A DNA stretch of 64,000 nt from SKVR01 sp046291875 (GTDB lineage: Bacteria > Bacteroidota > Bacteroidia > Bacteroidales > UBA7960). A model generated the notes under the pieces. That model was not told where the DNA came from. It ran no database searches and saw only the letters and a program-made list of their open reading frames with translations. The position numbers were made by a program, and so were the translations under genes. Positions within the stretch are counted from its first letter, which is position 1. Every line of letters begins with the position of its first letter. The stretch is taken from the NCBI GenBank assembly GCA_046291875.1, contig JBKBSF010000021.1:1-64000 (forward strand), written 5' to 3'. Positions 52,226 to 61,327 of this stretch are shown piece by piece.

Positions 52226-53062
52226 TTACAAATCCTCCAGGTATCCCAGTGGTGACACCAGCTGGTATTCGGCAGAAATCTCAAAGAAATAGTTGAGCAG
52301 ATTCAGGTGCTCAGACCCTATGATAAGCAAAATGCGATCGTTGGGGGTAGTGGCAATCCTTTGCACATTCCTGAGTATTCGGAGGTTTCGATTGAACCAT
52401 CGACCGGTTTCAAAATCCACCCCTGCAAAGTCACCGGGTTGCTCTTCATACTGAAAAGGATGTGTAAGATAAAAGGAAAGGCCTTTTCGGATGACCTCCG
52501 GATGGTTGAGATACAACAATTCATCTGTGATAGATCGCACCTTTTCCCGCCCTTGTGTTCTTGCTCTCGAATACTGCATATAAGGCGAGTTCAGGTAATA
52601 AAATTCGAAGGCTGCTCTTCTGTCGTTGTCAGAAAGTATCTCAAGTGTTTGCCCAAAAGGTTGCCCCATATCATCCACGCAATAAACTTTTGGCAGGTTC
52701 AAATCTGCAGCAATGCGAAAACCCAGCTGGTAAATTTCATTTTTACCCAAACTCCATGTTCCGGCAAGATATTGGGTATAAAGCGAATCGGTAATTTGCT
52801 GCCTTGAAGGATGCCGCTCCACTGCAATTATTGTGGGTCGGAATGTGCGAATGGCATTGGCAATGGCTGCAATTTCTGTCTGCCAGGGGTCCTGCAATAC
52901 ATCCACCTGGTCTTCTTCGGCTGTTTGAACAAGATCGAGGTTTGGATAATCAAAATGAAATACCCCCAGGGTCATCACAGGAACAGGATGTTCCAGCCTT
53001 AGGGTTTGGGCCTGGCACAAGGCAAAACTTCCGGCCAGCAATAAAAAAAGCACTCTTTCCAT
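52226..53062 (-). CDS. DUF5694 domain-containing secreted protein
   Basis: About 278 residues from the ATG at 53062, which gives a clean signal peptide (MERVLFLLLAGSFALCQAQ); the frame is open farther upstream without conserved sequence. The mature part shows the DUF5694 pattern: MTLGVFHFDYPNLDLV, IAAIANAIRTFRPTIIAVERHP, GFRIAADLNLPKVYCVDD and ILLIIGSEHLNLLNYF. This resembles the TraB/GumN-like fold (GxxH, ExxP and GxxH motifs), suggesting a hydrolase-like site. Function unknown. Confidence 0.78.
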   Translation of the reverse strand: MERVLFLLLAGSFALCQAQTLRLEHPVPVMTLGVFHFDYPNLDLVQTAEEDQVDVLQDPWQTEIAAIANAIRTFRPTIIAVERHPSRQQITDSLYTQYLAGTWSLGKNEIYQLGFRIAADLNLPKVYCVDDMGQPFGQTLEILSDNDRRAAFEFYYLNSPYMQYSRARTQGREKVRSITDELLYLNHPEVIRKGLSFYLTHPFQYEEQPGDFAGVDFETGRWFNRNLRILRNVQRIATTPNDRILLIIGSEHLNLLNYFFEISAEYQLVSPLGYLEDL

Positions 53063-53182
53063 CAGACATTTACGCATACACTTGTTTATTTTACAAATTA
53101 CCTGTTTAACAAAAATTCCTTTTCCCGTCATAGCCCTAATATCATAGGACATTTTCCCAAAGAAGCCCATCATGGTATGCAT

Positions 53183-53950
53183 TCACAGCATTTCAGGCCA
53201 CCTGTAAGGACCATGAAACGTTATGACAAACTCAACACAATTCTGGTTATCCTTTAAAATTCTCCTGACTAAAAAATGAGGACGTACCCCAATGAGGAAC
53301 AGCCCCCTGTTATCAAAGCATATGCAAAAAGTCACAGACACCTGATTTCCTGATCATTGCCGTAACACCCCCTAAAACCCGAACCCTTCCTGTTGTTCAA
53401 TAGCGAACAACTATTCCCAAAAACGGACAACCCCGCAGGGTTCCGACCGACTCTATAAAACCCTAACGAACAATGGAGTGCAGCATCCTGGGCAAGACCG
53501 GGGAAAAGCAAGAAAAATATTCTTACTATCAATCTGTAGCGTGATTACCTGCAATCTTGCCAGTTGGCATTATGAACGAGGACAAGCCGAAAAACATTCT
53601 TTGCGGCCAGACTATCAATACGCAGCGAAGCAAGAAATCCCTCTAATCAAATTTGTGCCTACAGGATTGCTTATAATCCTTTTTTCAACGATCTGAATCC
53701 ATCCAGGTGCTGGCTTCCTCTTATAAAATCCCTGCAAGACAGATCGTACGATTACGAACAGTTTATGATCACCTCCGAACAGATTAATAATGACCAACTT
53801 AAAGGCAAAAACACAACATCCTGTTATCTCGATTATTAAAAGATATGGCATAAGCATTGATGCAAAGTATTTTTTGTAAATTGGCAATCAGATTGTCAAA
53901 AGATCGGAAATGTTTCTGGCACTAAAGTTTAACCTTAAATCATTAGAAAA
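53183..53950. other. Long intergenic region, no feature recognised
   Basis: 768 bases between the divergent DUF5694 and ybjQ-like genes. Short open frames occur (for example 53615-53887 minus) but have no domain, signal or start context. No good TAnnTTTG box or repeat copy was found. It may hold an unrecognised small RNA, but nothing in the sequence supports one directly. Confidence 0.5.
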
Positions 53951-54265
53951 ATGATCCTGACAACCATTCACAGCATTCCCGGCAGGGAAACCGAAGAAGT
54001 ACTTGGCCTGGTAAGAGGCAGCACAGTAAGGGCGCGTCATGTGGGTCGCGACATCGTTGCAGGCCTGAAAAACATTGTAGGTGGCGAAATTGAAGAGTAC
54101 ACCCGATTACAGGCCGATGCCCGCGAAGAAGCACTGCAGCGTATGATGGACGATGCCCGCCGCCTCAATGCCGATGCCATAGTGGGTGTAATGATAACCA
54201 CTGCCATGGTAAGCCGCGGAGCCGCCGAGATATTGGCCTACGGCACAGCAGTAAAACTTAAGTGA
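53951..54265 (+). CDS. YbjQ/UPF0145 family protein
   Basis: A 104-residue protein of the YbjQ family: MILTTIHSIPGRETEEVLGLVRG, VGRDIVAGLKNIVGGEIEEYT, ARRLNADAIVGVMITT and a closing AYGTAVKL. The family forms pentameric rings; its function is not established (once annotated heavy-metal-binding). It is followed after one base by a gene for a 43-residue membrane protein. Confidence 0.9.
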   Translation: MILTTIHSIPGRETEEVLGLVRGSTVRARHVGRDIVAGLKNIVGGEIEEYTRLQADAREEALQRMMDDARRLNADAIVGVMITTAMVSRGAAEILAYGTAVKLK

Positions 54266-54266
54266 T

Positions 54267-54398
54267 ATGGAAGCCTGGCAGATTGTACTGGGCATTTATG
54301 TCCTGAGCATACTGGCTGCTTTTGCCGGTATCATTGTCCTGATCATCCGCCGTTCAAAGGTTAAGAAGAATGAGCGATTCGAACGCAGGTCCAATTAA
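54267..54398 (+). CDS. Small single-span membrane protein (43 aa)
   Basis: An ATG one base after the YbjQ stop opens a 43-residue frame ending in TAA. It encodes a short N-terminus (MEAWQIVLG), one hydrophobic helix of about 22 residues (YVLSILAAFAGIIVLII) and a strongly basic tail (RRSKVKKNERFERRS). The composition is that of a real single-pass membrane peptide, and the tight spacing predicts co-translation with YbjQ. No family recognised. Confidence 0.65.
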   Translation: MEAWQIVLGIYVLSILAAFAGIIVLIIRRSKVKKNERFERRSN

Positions 54399-54714
54399 CT
54401 AAGCGCACACCGGGCGTCCTCTCATCAAGGGGCTGCCTTAAAAGCATAAAAGTTATCTGTACACTGAGCATGCTTGTTGAAATGGGTACCTGAGAGAAAA
54501 ACGTGCACCATTTCCTTAAAGATGATTCCGGCAAATAACCCAGCTACTCAACAACCAGGTTGTGCATACCAGACAGCCTGAGTTTCTCCTTCACTACCCA
54601 TTGAAGATCAAAAAAAACAAAACCATGAAATAAGCATGACAACAAATCTTGTCACCCATGCAAATGTTCAACATGCGAATTCCATCTGACAAATAAAAAA
54701 CAAATAATGAACAG
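54399..54714. other. Intergenic region, no feature recognised
   Basis: 316 bases between the small membrane protein gene and the GyrI-like gene. No clear promoter box, hairpin or repeat copy is visible. Confidence 0.45.
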
Positions 54715-55254
54715 ATGAAACTTTTTATTATTATCCTGGCCCCTATCCTGGGATTAATCGGTTTACTCTATGCCTGGCTGGGCGGTTTTCAAAAAATCCG
54801 TTTCTCTGTGCAGGAAGCCGGGGGCGAAACCCTGATTTATGAAACCCATATTGGCGACTACAAAAATGTTGGCAAAGTAATAGATCACATGTATTATGCC
54901 CTGCTGAATGAAGAGAAAGTGGAATGTTTCAGGGGATTTGGTATCTACTACGACAATCCGCAGAAGGTGGAAAAAAGCAAACTCCGCTCCGAAGTGGGCA
55001 ACATCCTGGAAAACCCAACACCGGCATTGCTGGAGCAACTGGATGGCAAATATACCATCAAAACCCTGGAAAGGCAGCAGTACCTTGTGGCAGAATTTCC
55101 TTACAAAAACCAGCTGTCAATCTTCATGGGCATCATGCGGGTGTATCCTGCCATGAACCGATACATAAGTAAGCACAACCTCAACGAAGATGGCTTTGTG
55201 ATGGAGATCTATGATGTACCGGGCAAAAAGATTATTTACAGGAAACAACTTTAG
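54715..55254 (+). CDS. Membrane-anchored GyrI-like/TEX264-like small-molecule-binding protein
   Basis: A 179-residue protein with an N-terminal membrane helix (MKLFIIILAPILGLIGLLYAW) followed by a SHS2/GyrI-like domain. The sequence has GETLIYETHIGDYKNVGKVIDHMYYAL, FRGFGIYYDNPQKV, LRSEVGNIL and YLVAEFPYKN, a pattern shared with the TEX264-type GyrI-like proteins. Ligand and role unknown. Followed 98 bases later by the DUF6992 gene. Confidence 0.75.
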   Translation: MKLFIIILAPILGLIGLLYAWLGGFQKIRFSVQEAGGETLIYETHIGDYKNVGKVIDHMYYALLNEEKVECFRGFGIYYDNPQKVEKSKLRSEVGNILENPTPALLEQLDGKYTIKTLERQQYLVAEFPYKNQLSIFMGIMRVYPAMNRYISKHNLNEDGFVMEIYDVPGKKIIYRKQL

Positions 55255-55352
55255 CAATACCCCTGTATTCTCTGCACCCTCGATTTCCATAATGCCTGAA
55301 CAATTTCACTCCCCCTGCCGTTTGTAAGGGCAAAACCCCAAAACTTACCTCC

Positions 55353-55937
55353 ATGGGCAAAACGGCAGGTATTTTCATGTTTACGCTGTTGCTGGGCATT
55401 GCTGCTTCAGCGCAAACCCACAATGACTTTTACACCCGCAGCAAGCAGATCAACCAATCGGGCATGTACTTTCTGGGCGGATGGGCGGTAGCCAATATGG
55501 CCGTAGGCACCTACGGGTGGATGCGTTACGAAGGTCACACCCGCTACTTCCATCAGATGAATGCCGCCTGGAATCTGGTAAATGCAGGTATTGCTACCTG
55601 GGCCTTGTTCGACATGGGCCGGGAGGATGTTTCCGGGCTTTCTTCCCGGGAGTTGCTGCGAAAGCATATCCGCACAGAAAAACTTTACCTGATCAATGCA
55701 GGGCTCGACCTGCTCTATATGGCCGGGGGTGCCTGGATGATACACGCCTCTTCCCGCTCAACAGAAAATGCCGACATGCTCAAAGGATACGGCCAGTCGG
55801 TGATCCTCCAGGGTGCATTTCTTTTCCTTTTCGACCTTACAAAGTTCAGCATACAATACAGGCACCGGCAAGGCTTTCTCCAGCACACACAAATAGGACT
55901 TACCCCCACCGGACTCAGGCTGGCTTTTTCCTTGTAA
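55353..55937 (+). CDS. DUF6992 family membrane protein
   Basis: A 194-residue protein with a signal or first helix (about 5-21, LLLGIAASAQ) and four further hydrophobic segments. The conserved QINQSGMYFLGGWAVANMAVG, RYFHQMNAAWNLVNAGIATWALF and KLYLINAGLDLLYMAGGAWM mark DUF6992. Function unknown. Confidence 0.75.
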   Translation: MGKTAGIFMFTLLLGIAASAQTHNDFYTRSKQINQSGMYFLGGWAVANMAVGTYGWMRYEGHTRYFHQMNAAWNLVNAGIATWALFDMGREDVSGLSSRELLRKHIRTEKLYLINAGLDLLYMAGGAWMIHASSRSTENADMLKGYGQSVILQGAFLFLFDLTKFSIQYRHRQGFLQHTQIGLTPTGLRLAFSL

Positions 55938-56201
55938 CGCTTCTTTGTACTTGCCACCCTGTGGCTGCAGACTATTGCACCAAGGCATCCTTCATCATCT
56001 CCTGATGATGGGTTGAAAGAAACCTATCCCCCCTTCATTCTTTTATCCACTGTTCACCCCTCTAACCACCTGTACGGATACGGACAAAACTCTTTGACCA
56101 AACGCCTTCCACATTTTCCAAAACACTGTATTTTTAGCACTTAACAAATATGGCCTGATATTGGAATACGAAAACACATACCCGATTCTCAAAAAACAAT
56201 T

Positions 56202-56317
56202 CATTAGAAAATAATTTGATTAATTCATTGGTCTAATGGAACTTGCATGCTATTTTTGACTGCATCGAGCTTCGGTTCATTGTTTTTTGTGAGCCGCAGT
56301 GCTCATGCAAGTTTCAT
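56202..56317 (+). repeat. Interspersed two-hairpin repeat, copy 4
   Basis: Begins CATTAGAAAATAATTTGATT and ends CATGCAAGTTTCAT. First stem CATTAG with CTAATG. Second stem AACTTGCATG (56240-56249) with CATGCAAGTT (56304-56313), ten perfect pairs. The right end lies only five bases before the -7 box of the downstream permease gene, so the second hairpin occupies the -33 region. Confidence 0.8.
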
Positions 56318-56322
56318 ATAAC

Positions 56323-56330
56323 TACTTTTG
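56323..56330 (+). promoter_or_regulatory. Candidate -7 box of MacB-type permease copy 3
   Basis: TACTTTTG matches TAnnTTTG. The predicted start of transcription near 56336 leaves ~19 bases before the ATG at 56355. It also rules out the in-frame TTG at 56328 as the translation start. The -33 position is filled by the right arm of repeat copy 4. Confidence 0.55.
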
Positions 56331-56354
56331 AAAAACAAACTCCAATCCATCGCA

Positions 56355-58715
56355 ATGCTCAGGAAATACTTTATCATTGGACTGCGCAACATTCTTAAAC
56401 AGCGTTTCTACAACCTACTCAATGTTGTGGGGCTGGGTGTAGGGTTGGCGTTGGTTATTTTCATTGCACTTTTCCTGCACCATCAGCACAGATATGACCG
56501 CTGGTATGCCGACTACCAAAGAATCTACCGCGTAGAGTTTGGGGAATGGGCCATTACAGGCCCGGCCTTCAAACGTGTGGTTGAGCAATCCAGCAGCGGC
56601 ATTGAGCAGGTGCTCATGCTCAACAACAACCAACTGCGAAACACCCCTGTGCGTATAGGCAATGAGATGATGCGCATCCATCACCTGGTGGCAGCCGATC
56701 CGGAGGTATTTGATTTCTTCGACCTGACCTTTATCCATGGGGATGCCCAAACGGCCCTTGACGACATTGGCAACATCGTACTTACACGCAGCGAAGCCCT
56801 TCGCTTATTTGGCAAAGAAAACCCCATAGGGGAAGTACTGAGCCCCAACGACAGTTACAACCTGATGGTTTCAGGTGTAATAGAAGACATCACCCATTTC
56901 CACGTGGAGGTTGACGCCCTGGTATCCTTTATGTTGTTTGGGAGATTTTTTGGCAACGATTATTTTGAACGCCCCGGCAACTGGAACCACTTCCTTTTTG
57001 TAAAACTTCATCCGGAATCTGACCCCGCAATGGTTCGCAATCAGATTGAAGAAAGTACCGATGCGTTTATCCTTGAAACTTCCGGCATTGACTTCGACAA
57101 AGCCATAAAACTGCGTCCGGTAAAAGACATTTTTTATACCAGCGAAGACCTGATAGAAAGCAGGGTAATGCGTGGCAATAAGACCCTGAGCATCGCTTTT
57201 ATGATTATTGCAGGTTTTATTTTGCTGATCGCTGTGGTTAACTTCATCAATCTCTCCACTGCCCATTCTACCTCAAGAGCCCGTGAGATGGGAATCCGCA
57301 AATTGCTCGGAAGCACCCGCAGCAGCCTGATGATACAGTTCTGGGTTGAGTCTGTCCTCATTACCGCTGCCGGAATGCTCATTGCCGTGGCACTGGTAGA
57401 AATCTTCATGCCATCATTCAACACATTGGCCGAAATAGACCTAAATCTGAGGGAATATTCAGTGGGCAGCCTCTTGGCAGGGTTTACGGCATCTGCTCTG
57501 GTACTGGGCTTTCTCAATGGGCTCTACCCGGCTTTTTACATGAGTGGATTTGAGCCCGCACGGGTGCTCAAGGGCGAGCTCACCAAGAGCAAAGGAGCTG
57601 CTTTGCTGCGAAAAACCCTTATGGTTTTCCAGTTTGCAACAGCAATCGGTCTTATTGCCGGCACCCTGATCATATATCAGCAAATTCATTACATGAAAAC
57701 CAAAGACCTGCACTTCGATCCTCAGAACATTGTATATTTCCGGGCCAACCAACCTATATTGCAAAGATGGGAGGAGTTTAAGAATGAACTTCGAAGCTCG
57801 CCCGGTATCCAGGAAGTAGCCCTTACCAATGCCATTCCGGGAAATGTGGGATGGCAGGAAAGCGTTTACCTTGAAGGGCAATTGCGCCAGTTCTATTACT
57901 GGCCGGCAACACCTGAATTTTTCACCCTGCTGGGAGCTGAGCTGCTGGCGGGCAGGTGGCCCGATCGCAATCTGGCTACAGACCAACGGGAAAACATGGT
58001 CGTAAACCGGCAATGGCTCCAGCTCATGGGATTGGATCAGGATTATGAAAGCATTATTGACCAGAGCATTCCTTGGGGAGATGGCAAAATCAATATCATT
58101 GGTATCGTAAGTGACTTTCACTTCAACTCCCTGCATCAGATCATTGCTCCCATGGCTTTTGTTTGGCATGAGGAACGTTGCCAGATGGTGAGCATAAAGC
58201 TGCATCCCCACAACATCAGTGAAACCCTGGAGCACATCAACCGCACCTGGACACAATTTTATCCCCATGAGCCCCTTTACTGGTCTTTTCTCGATGATAC
58301 CCTTATGGCACTCTATGCCAAAGAAGAGCGCACCAGCACCATCCTCACTTTCTTTTCCCTTTTTGCCATTCTTATTGCCTGCCTGGGGTTGTTTGGGCTC
58401 TCCTCTTTTCTTATCGAAAAAAGAAGCAAAGAGATTGCCCTGCGCAAAGTGCTGGGGTCTCCGCTTCTAAACCTTCACATGCTCTTGCAGAAAGAGTTTG
58501 TTTTGCTTATTGCCGTTGCATCCCTCATTGCCATTCCTTTGGGCTGGTACTTTATGAGCAACTGGCTGAATGAGTTCCCCTATCGTATCCAAACAGGCGC
58601 TGCCCCCTTTATAATTGCAGTCTTCATTACCCTGCTTATTGCCATTGGCACTGTTTCGTGGCATGCATTCAGGGTATCAGGCAAAAATCCTTCTGATTTT
58701 TTGAGGGCGGAGTAA
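56355..58715 (+). CDS. MacB-type ABC transporter permease (double FtsX), copy 3
   Basis: 786 residues from the ATG at 56355 (MLRKYFIIGLRNILKQRFYN). Two MacB_PCD-FtsX units: TM1 about 17-40, helices around 280-400 with TSRAREMGIRKLLGSTRSSLM, second periplasmic domain, and the C-terminal trio with KRSKEIALRKVLGSPLLNL. No ATPase gene is next to it. Sequence similarity to copies 1 and 2 is at the family level. The start is fixed by the -7 box just upstream. Confidence 0.88.
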   Translation: MLRKYFIIGLRNILKQRFYNLLNVVGLGVGLALVIFIALFLHHQHRYDRWYADYQRIYRVEFGEWAITGPAFKRVVEQSSSGIEQVLMLNNNQLRNTPVRIGNEMMRIHHLVAADPEVFDFFDLTFIHGDAQTALDDIGNIVLTRSEALRLFGKENPIGEVLSPNDSYNLMVSGVIEDITHFHVEVDALVSFMLFGRFFGNDYFERPGNWNHFLFVKLHPESDPAMVRNQIEESTDAFILETSGIDFDKAIKLRPVKDIFYTSEDLIESRVMRGNKTLSIAFMIIAGFILLIAVVNFINLSTAHSTSRAREMGIRKLLGSTRSSLMIQFWVESVLITAAGMLIAVALVEIFMPSFNTLAEIDLNLREYSVGSLLAGFTASALVLGFLNGLYPAFYMSGFEPARVLKGELTKSKGAALLRKTLMVFQFATAIGLIAGTLIIYQQIHYMKTKDLHFDPQNIVYFRANQPILQRWEEFKNELRSSPGIQEVALTNAIPGNVGWQESVYLEGQLRQFYYWPATPEFFTLLGAELLAGRWPDRNLATDQRENMVVNRQWLQLMGLDQDYESIIDQSIPWGDGKINIIGIVSDFHFNSLHQIIAPMAFVWHEERCQMVSIKLHPHNISETLEHINRTWTQFYPHEPLYWSFLDDTLMALYAKEERTSTILTFFSLFAILIACLGLFGLSSFLIEKRSKEIALRKVLGSPLLNLHMLLQKEFVLLIAVASLIAIPLGWYFMSNWLNEFPYRIQTGAAPFIIAVFITLLIAIGTVSWHAFRVSGKNPSDFLRAE

Positions 58716-58814
58716 GCTCTTCATCCCTCACATCCAACCAACATATCAACACAAACACTGGTTACAGTTCAACCCTTTGCAATGCACACATAACCCATTA
58801 ACAAACCCCTCCAA

Positions 58815-59909
58815 ATGAACCGAAAAATGATCTCCATCTTTCTGTATGCAGCAACCCTTCTGTTTTTAGCCATCCTGATTGTCTTTATGACCCTGTGGGT
58901 GAAAAGCCCGGGGGTTTCTAAACCTATTACCGATTCGGAAGGGAATCCGGTAAAAGAAAGCATTTCAACCATCGAAACAATCCGGCTCGGCGGTCAGGAA
59001 CAGTATATTATTATCCGGGGAGTGGATGCTTCCAAGCCTGTCATGTTGTTTTTGCACGGGGGCCCGGGAAGTCCGGAGGTTGCCTTTATGAATCATTACA
59101 ACCGTGAAATTGAAAACGATTAGGTGATGGTTTACTGGGAACAAAGAGGAGCAGGCAAGTCCTGGTCCAAAACCATCCCGGCAGAGAGCATGAATCTTGA
59201 TCAAATGTTTTCCGATACCCGCGAACTCAGTGAATATCTTGCCCATCGGTTTGATCGGGAGAAAATCTTTCTTATGGGTCATTCATGGGGCTCGCTGCTG
59301 GGCATACTTACGGCCTATAAGCACCCTGAGCTCTACCATGCCTATTTTGGAATCGGGCAGGTTGCCGACCAGCTTGAAGGAGAGAGGGTATCCTTCGAAT
59401 GGGCCAAAGCCAGGGCTGAGGAACGGAATGACTCACGGGCCATCAGGAAATTGAACGCCCTTAAATTCCCCGAAAAGGAGTCAACCGCAAAGGAATGGAT
59501 ACGTTTTTTAATGAAAGAAAGACAATATGTGAACCGTTATGGAGGCGGCACCATCAAAGAGGTAACCGGGATGTGGCCACTGGTAAAGATTGTGTTGAAG
59601 TCAGAAATCTATACCTTGCGCGAAAAACTGAACTTCATGAAATCCAGCATGTTCTCCCTGGAGCACTTGTGGCTTGATGTAATACACACCAACCTGTTCA
59701 ATGAAATTGACAGTATGAGTATACCGGTATATATTTTTCATGGAATTCATGATTACACAACCCCCTACCCCGTAGCCAAAGACTTTTACAATCAGCTTGC
59801 AGCCCCGCAAAAAGAATTCTTTACTTTTGAAAATTCGGCGCACAGCCCGGTAATGGAAGAACCTGAAAAATTTAATTCAATACTGAGAAGCCTAACACAG
59901 AAGCATTAA
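58815..59909 (+). pseudogene. Alpha/beta hydrolase interrupted by an in-frame amber codon
   Basis: Codons 1-102 encode a membrane helix (about 7-28) and the oxyanion motif HGGPG (81-85). TAG follows at 59121-59123, then, in the same frame, VMVYWEQRGAGKSW, the nucleophile elbow GHSWGS, GIHDYTT and SAHSPVMEEPEKF. Everything needed for activity is present across the stop. The intact paralogue at 492-1634 reads FFTVCYWEQRG here, so the stop replaces an aromatic residue. This is a recent nonsense change, a base error or a readthrough site; a restart after the stop would lack the oxyanion loop. Confidence 0.82.
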
Positions 59910-59958
59910 ACGATTAAGATAAGGTTAAGACCCTTTTAACTGAAAACACAAAACCCAT

Positions 59959-60669
59959 ATGCTTACCCAACTCAAGAAAAGCCTCCTGACCCATGCCGAC
60001 CAAAAGAAAAAGGCCGGCGAACTGGCTCGTTTTTTCCAGGCCTTCCCCGGCGGTTACGGTGAAGGCGACACCTTCCTGGGGATTAAAGTTCCCGACCAAA
60101 GGGCCGTGGCAAAGCAATTCTTCAATCAAATAAGTCTTGACGAAATTGCCGTTCTGCTCAGTGAAAATATTCATGAACACAGGCTAACGGCTGTTTTTAT
60201 GCTGGTGCTGAAGTATGAAAAGGCCAAAACCACAGATGAGAAAAAAGCCGTGGTGGATTGCTACCTAAAAAACATAAAAGGGGTAAACAACTGGGATATC
60301 GTTGATTCATCGTGTTACAAAATTCTTGGCCCATGGCTGATAGACAAAGACAAAAGCCTGCTGTATGATTTTGCTCATTCGCAGGATTTATGGTTGCAAC
60401 GCATCGCTATCATTACTACCATGCACTTTATCTCCAAACGGCAATACGATGACGCACTTCGCCTGGGCGAGATCCTGCTCCATCACCCCCACGACCTTAT
60501 TCACAAAGCGGTAGGCTGGATGCTGCGCGAAATTGGCAACCGCAGCTACCCCACAGAATACCAGTTCCTGGCAAAGCACTACCACACCATGCCCCGCACC
60601 ATGCTTCGCTATGCCATAGAAAAATTTGACGAGGAAACAAGACAGAATTTCCTGAAGGGGAGGATTTAA
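59959..60669 (+). CDS. DNA alkylation repair protein, AlkD-like (second copy)
   Basis: A 236-residue helical-repeat protein: ADQKKKAGELARFFQAFPGGYGEGDTFLGIKVPDQRAVAKQF, then VNNWDIVDSSCYKILGPWL (the Trp-Asp active-site region), RIAIITTMHFI and the family ending MPRTMLRYAIEKF. This version starts with the longer FPGGYGEGDTFLG loop of the common bacterial form, unlike the copy at 6121-6828. Probably excises alkylated bases. Stands alone. Confidence 0.9.
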   Translation: MLTQLKKSLLTHADQKKKAGELARFFQAFPGGYGEGDTFLGIKVPDQRAVAKQFFNQISLDEIAVLLSENIHEHRLTAVFMLVLKYEKAKTTDEKKAVVDCYLKNIKGVNNWDIVDSSCYKILGPWLIDKDKSLLYDFAHSQDLWLQRIAIITTMHFISKRQYDDALRLGEILLHHPHDLIHKAVGWMLREIGNRSYPTEYQFLAKHYHTMPRTMLRYAIEKFDEETRQNFLKGRI

Positions 60670-60838
60670 AATAAGGTTCATCCACTTTCCGTTATCTTTT
60701 GGCGGGGGTTTTCGGGGGTTCTCTCCTGCCGATCCCCCTCTCCGGCATGCCCATCCAACATCAATTGCTTTTTCAAATAAATATCCATAGGTCCTTGTCA
60801 CAAAACCTCACACTCATACGACTATTACATAAAAGCAC

Positions 60839-61327
60839 TTGTCATTGGAAACTTTCGAACAGTTCTACAAACAGCATTACCTGAGCCTGCATCGCCTTGC
60901 ACAAAAAATGTTGTGCCACGATACAGCCCATGATATCGTTCAGGATGTTTTCGTGGATTATTTCGAAAAATCGAAGAAAGGCATTAAGGTTGATTTCCCC
61001 AAAAGCTATCTGTACCGCAGCACCCTCAATAAATGCATAGACCAACAAAGAAAGAACAGCAAGTTTGCCGGCGACCAGATACCCGAAAAGGTTAACAACA
61101 GCCTGCTGGAGTATGAGAATCGGGAGACCAGACAATGCATCAGCCAATGTATGGCCACCCTGGGCGACAAGGACAGAGAGCTTACCCTGCTTTACAGCGA
61201 GGGGCTTTCCTACAAAGAGATCTCCCAGATAACCGGAATCCCTTTTACCTCCATAGGCAAAACCCTGTCGCGTGCCCTTAAAAAACTGGAAAAAGAACTA
61301 AAAGTCAAAGGCTATGAATTGCTTTAG
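60839..61327 (+). CDS. RNA polymerase sigma-70 factor, ECF subfamily
   Basis: A 162-residue ECF sigma factor. Region 2 is LHRLAQKMLCHDTAHDIVQDVFVDYFEK and region 4 LGDKDRELTLLYSEGLSYKEISQITGIPFTSIGKTLSRALKKLEKEL. No ATG is available: an in-frame TAA lies three codons before TTG at 60839, so initiation must be at TTG 60839 or TTG 60845. The stop overlaps the anti-sigma gene by 14 bases, making a coupled sigma/anti-sigma pair. Confidence 0.9.
   Translation: MSLETFEQFYKQHYLSLHRLAQKMLCHDTAHDIVQDVFVDYFEKSKKGIKVDFPKSYLYRSTLNKCIDQQRKNSKFAGDQIPEKVNNSLLEYENRETRQCISQCMATLGDKDRELTLLYSEGLSYKEISQITGIPFTSIGKTLSRALKKLEKELKVKGYELL

Larger units (their letters stand above)
55938..56354. other. Intergenic region with repeat copy and permease promoter
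   Basis: This 417-base gap contains interspersed repeat copy 4 (56202-56317) and directly after it the -7 box of MacB-type permease copy 3 (56323-56330). The first ~260 bases show no feature I can name. Confidence 0.6.

Noticed and set aside
53615..53887. 90-codon minus-strand frame in the long gap before ybjQ
   Set aside because: Composition is not protein-like, no start context, and no family resemblance.
56328..56354. Earlier TTG start for MacB-type permease copy 3
   Set aside because: The TTG lies inside a TAnnTTTG -7 box; the ATG at 56355 fits the family N-terminus.
48262..59909. Genome-wide reassignment of TAG to a sense codon
   Set aside because: Many intact genes here end naturally in TAG (for example those ending at 492, 5522, 7081, 15965, 27101 and 33043), so TAG is a normal stop; the two in-frame cases are better seen as local changes or errors.
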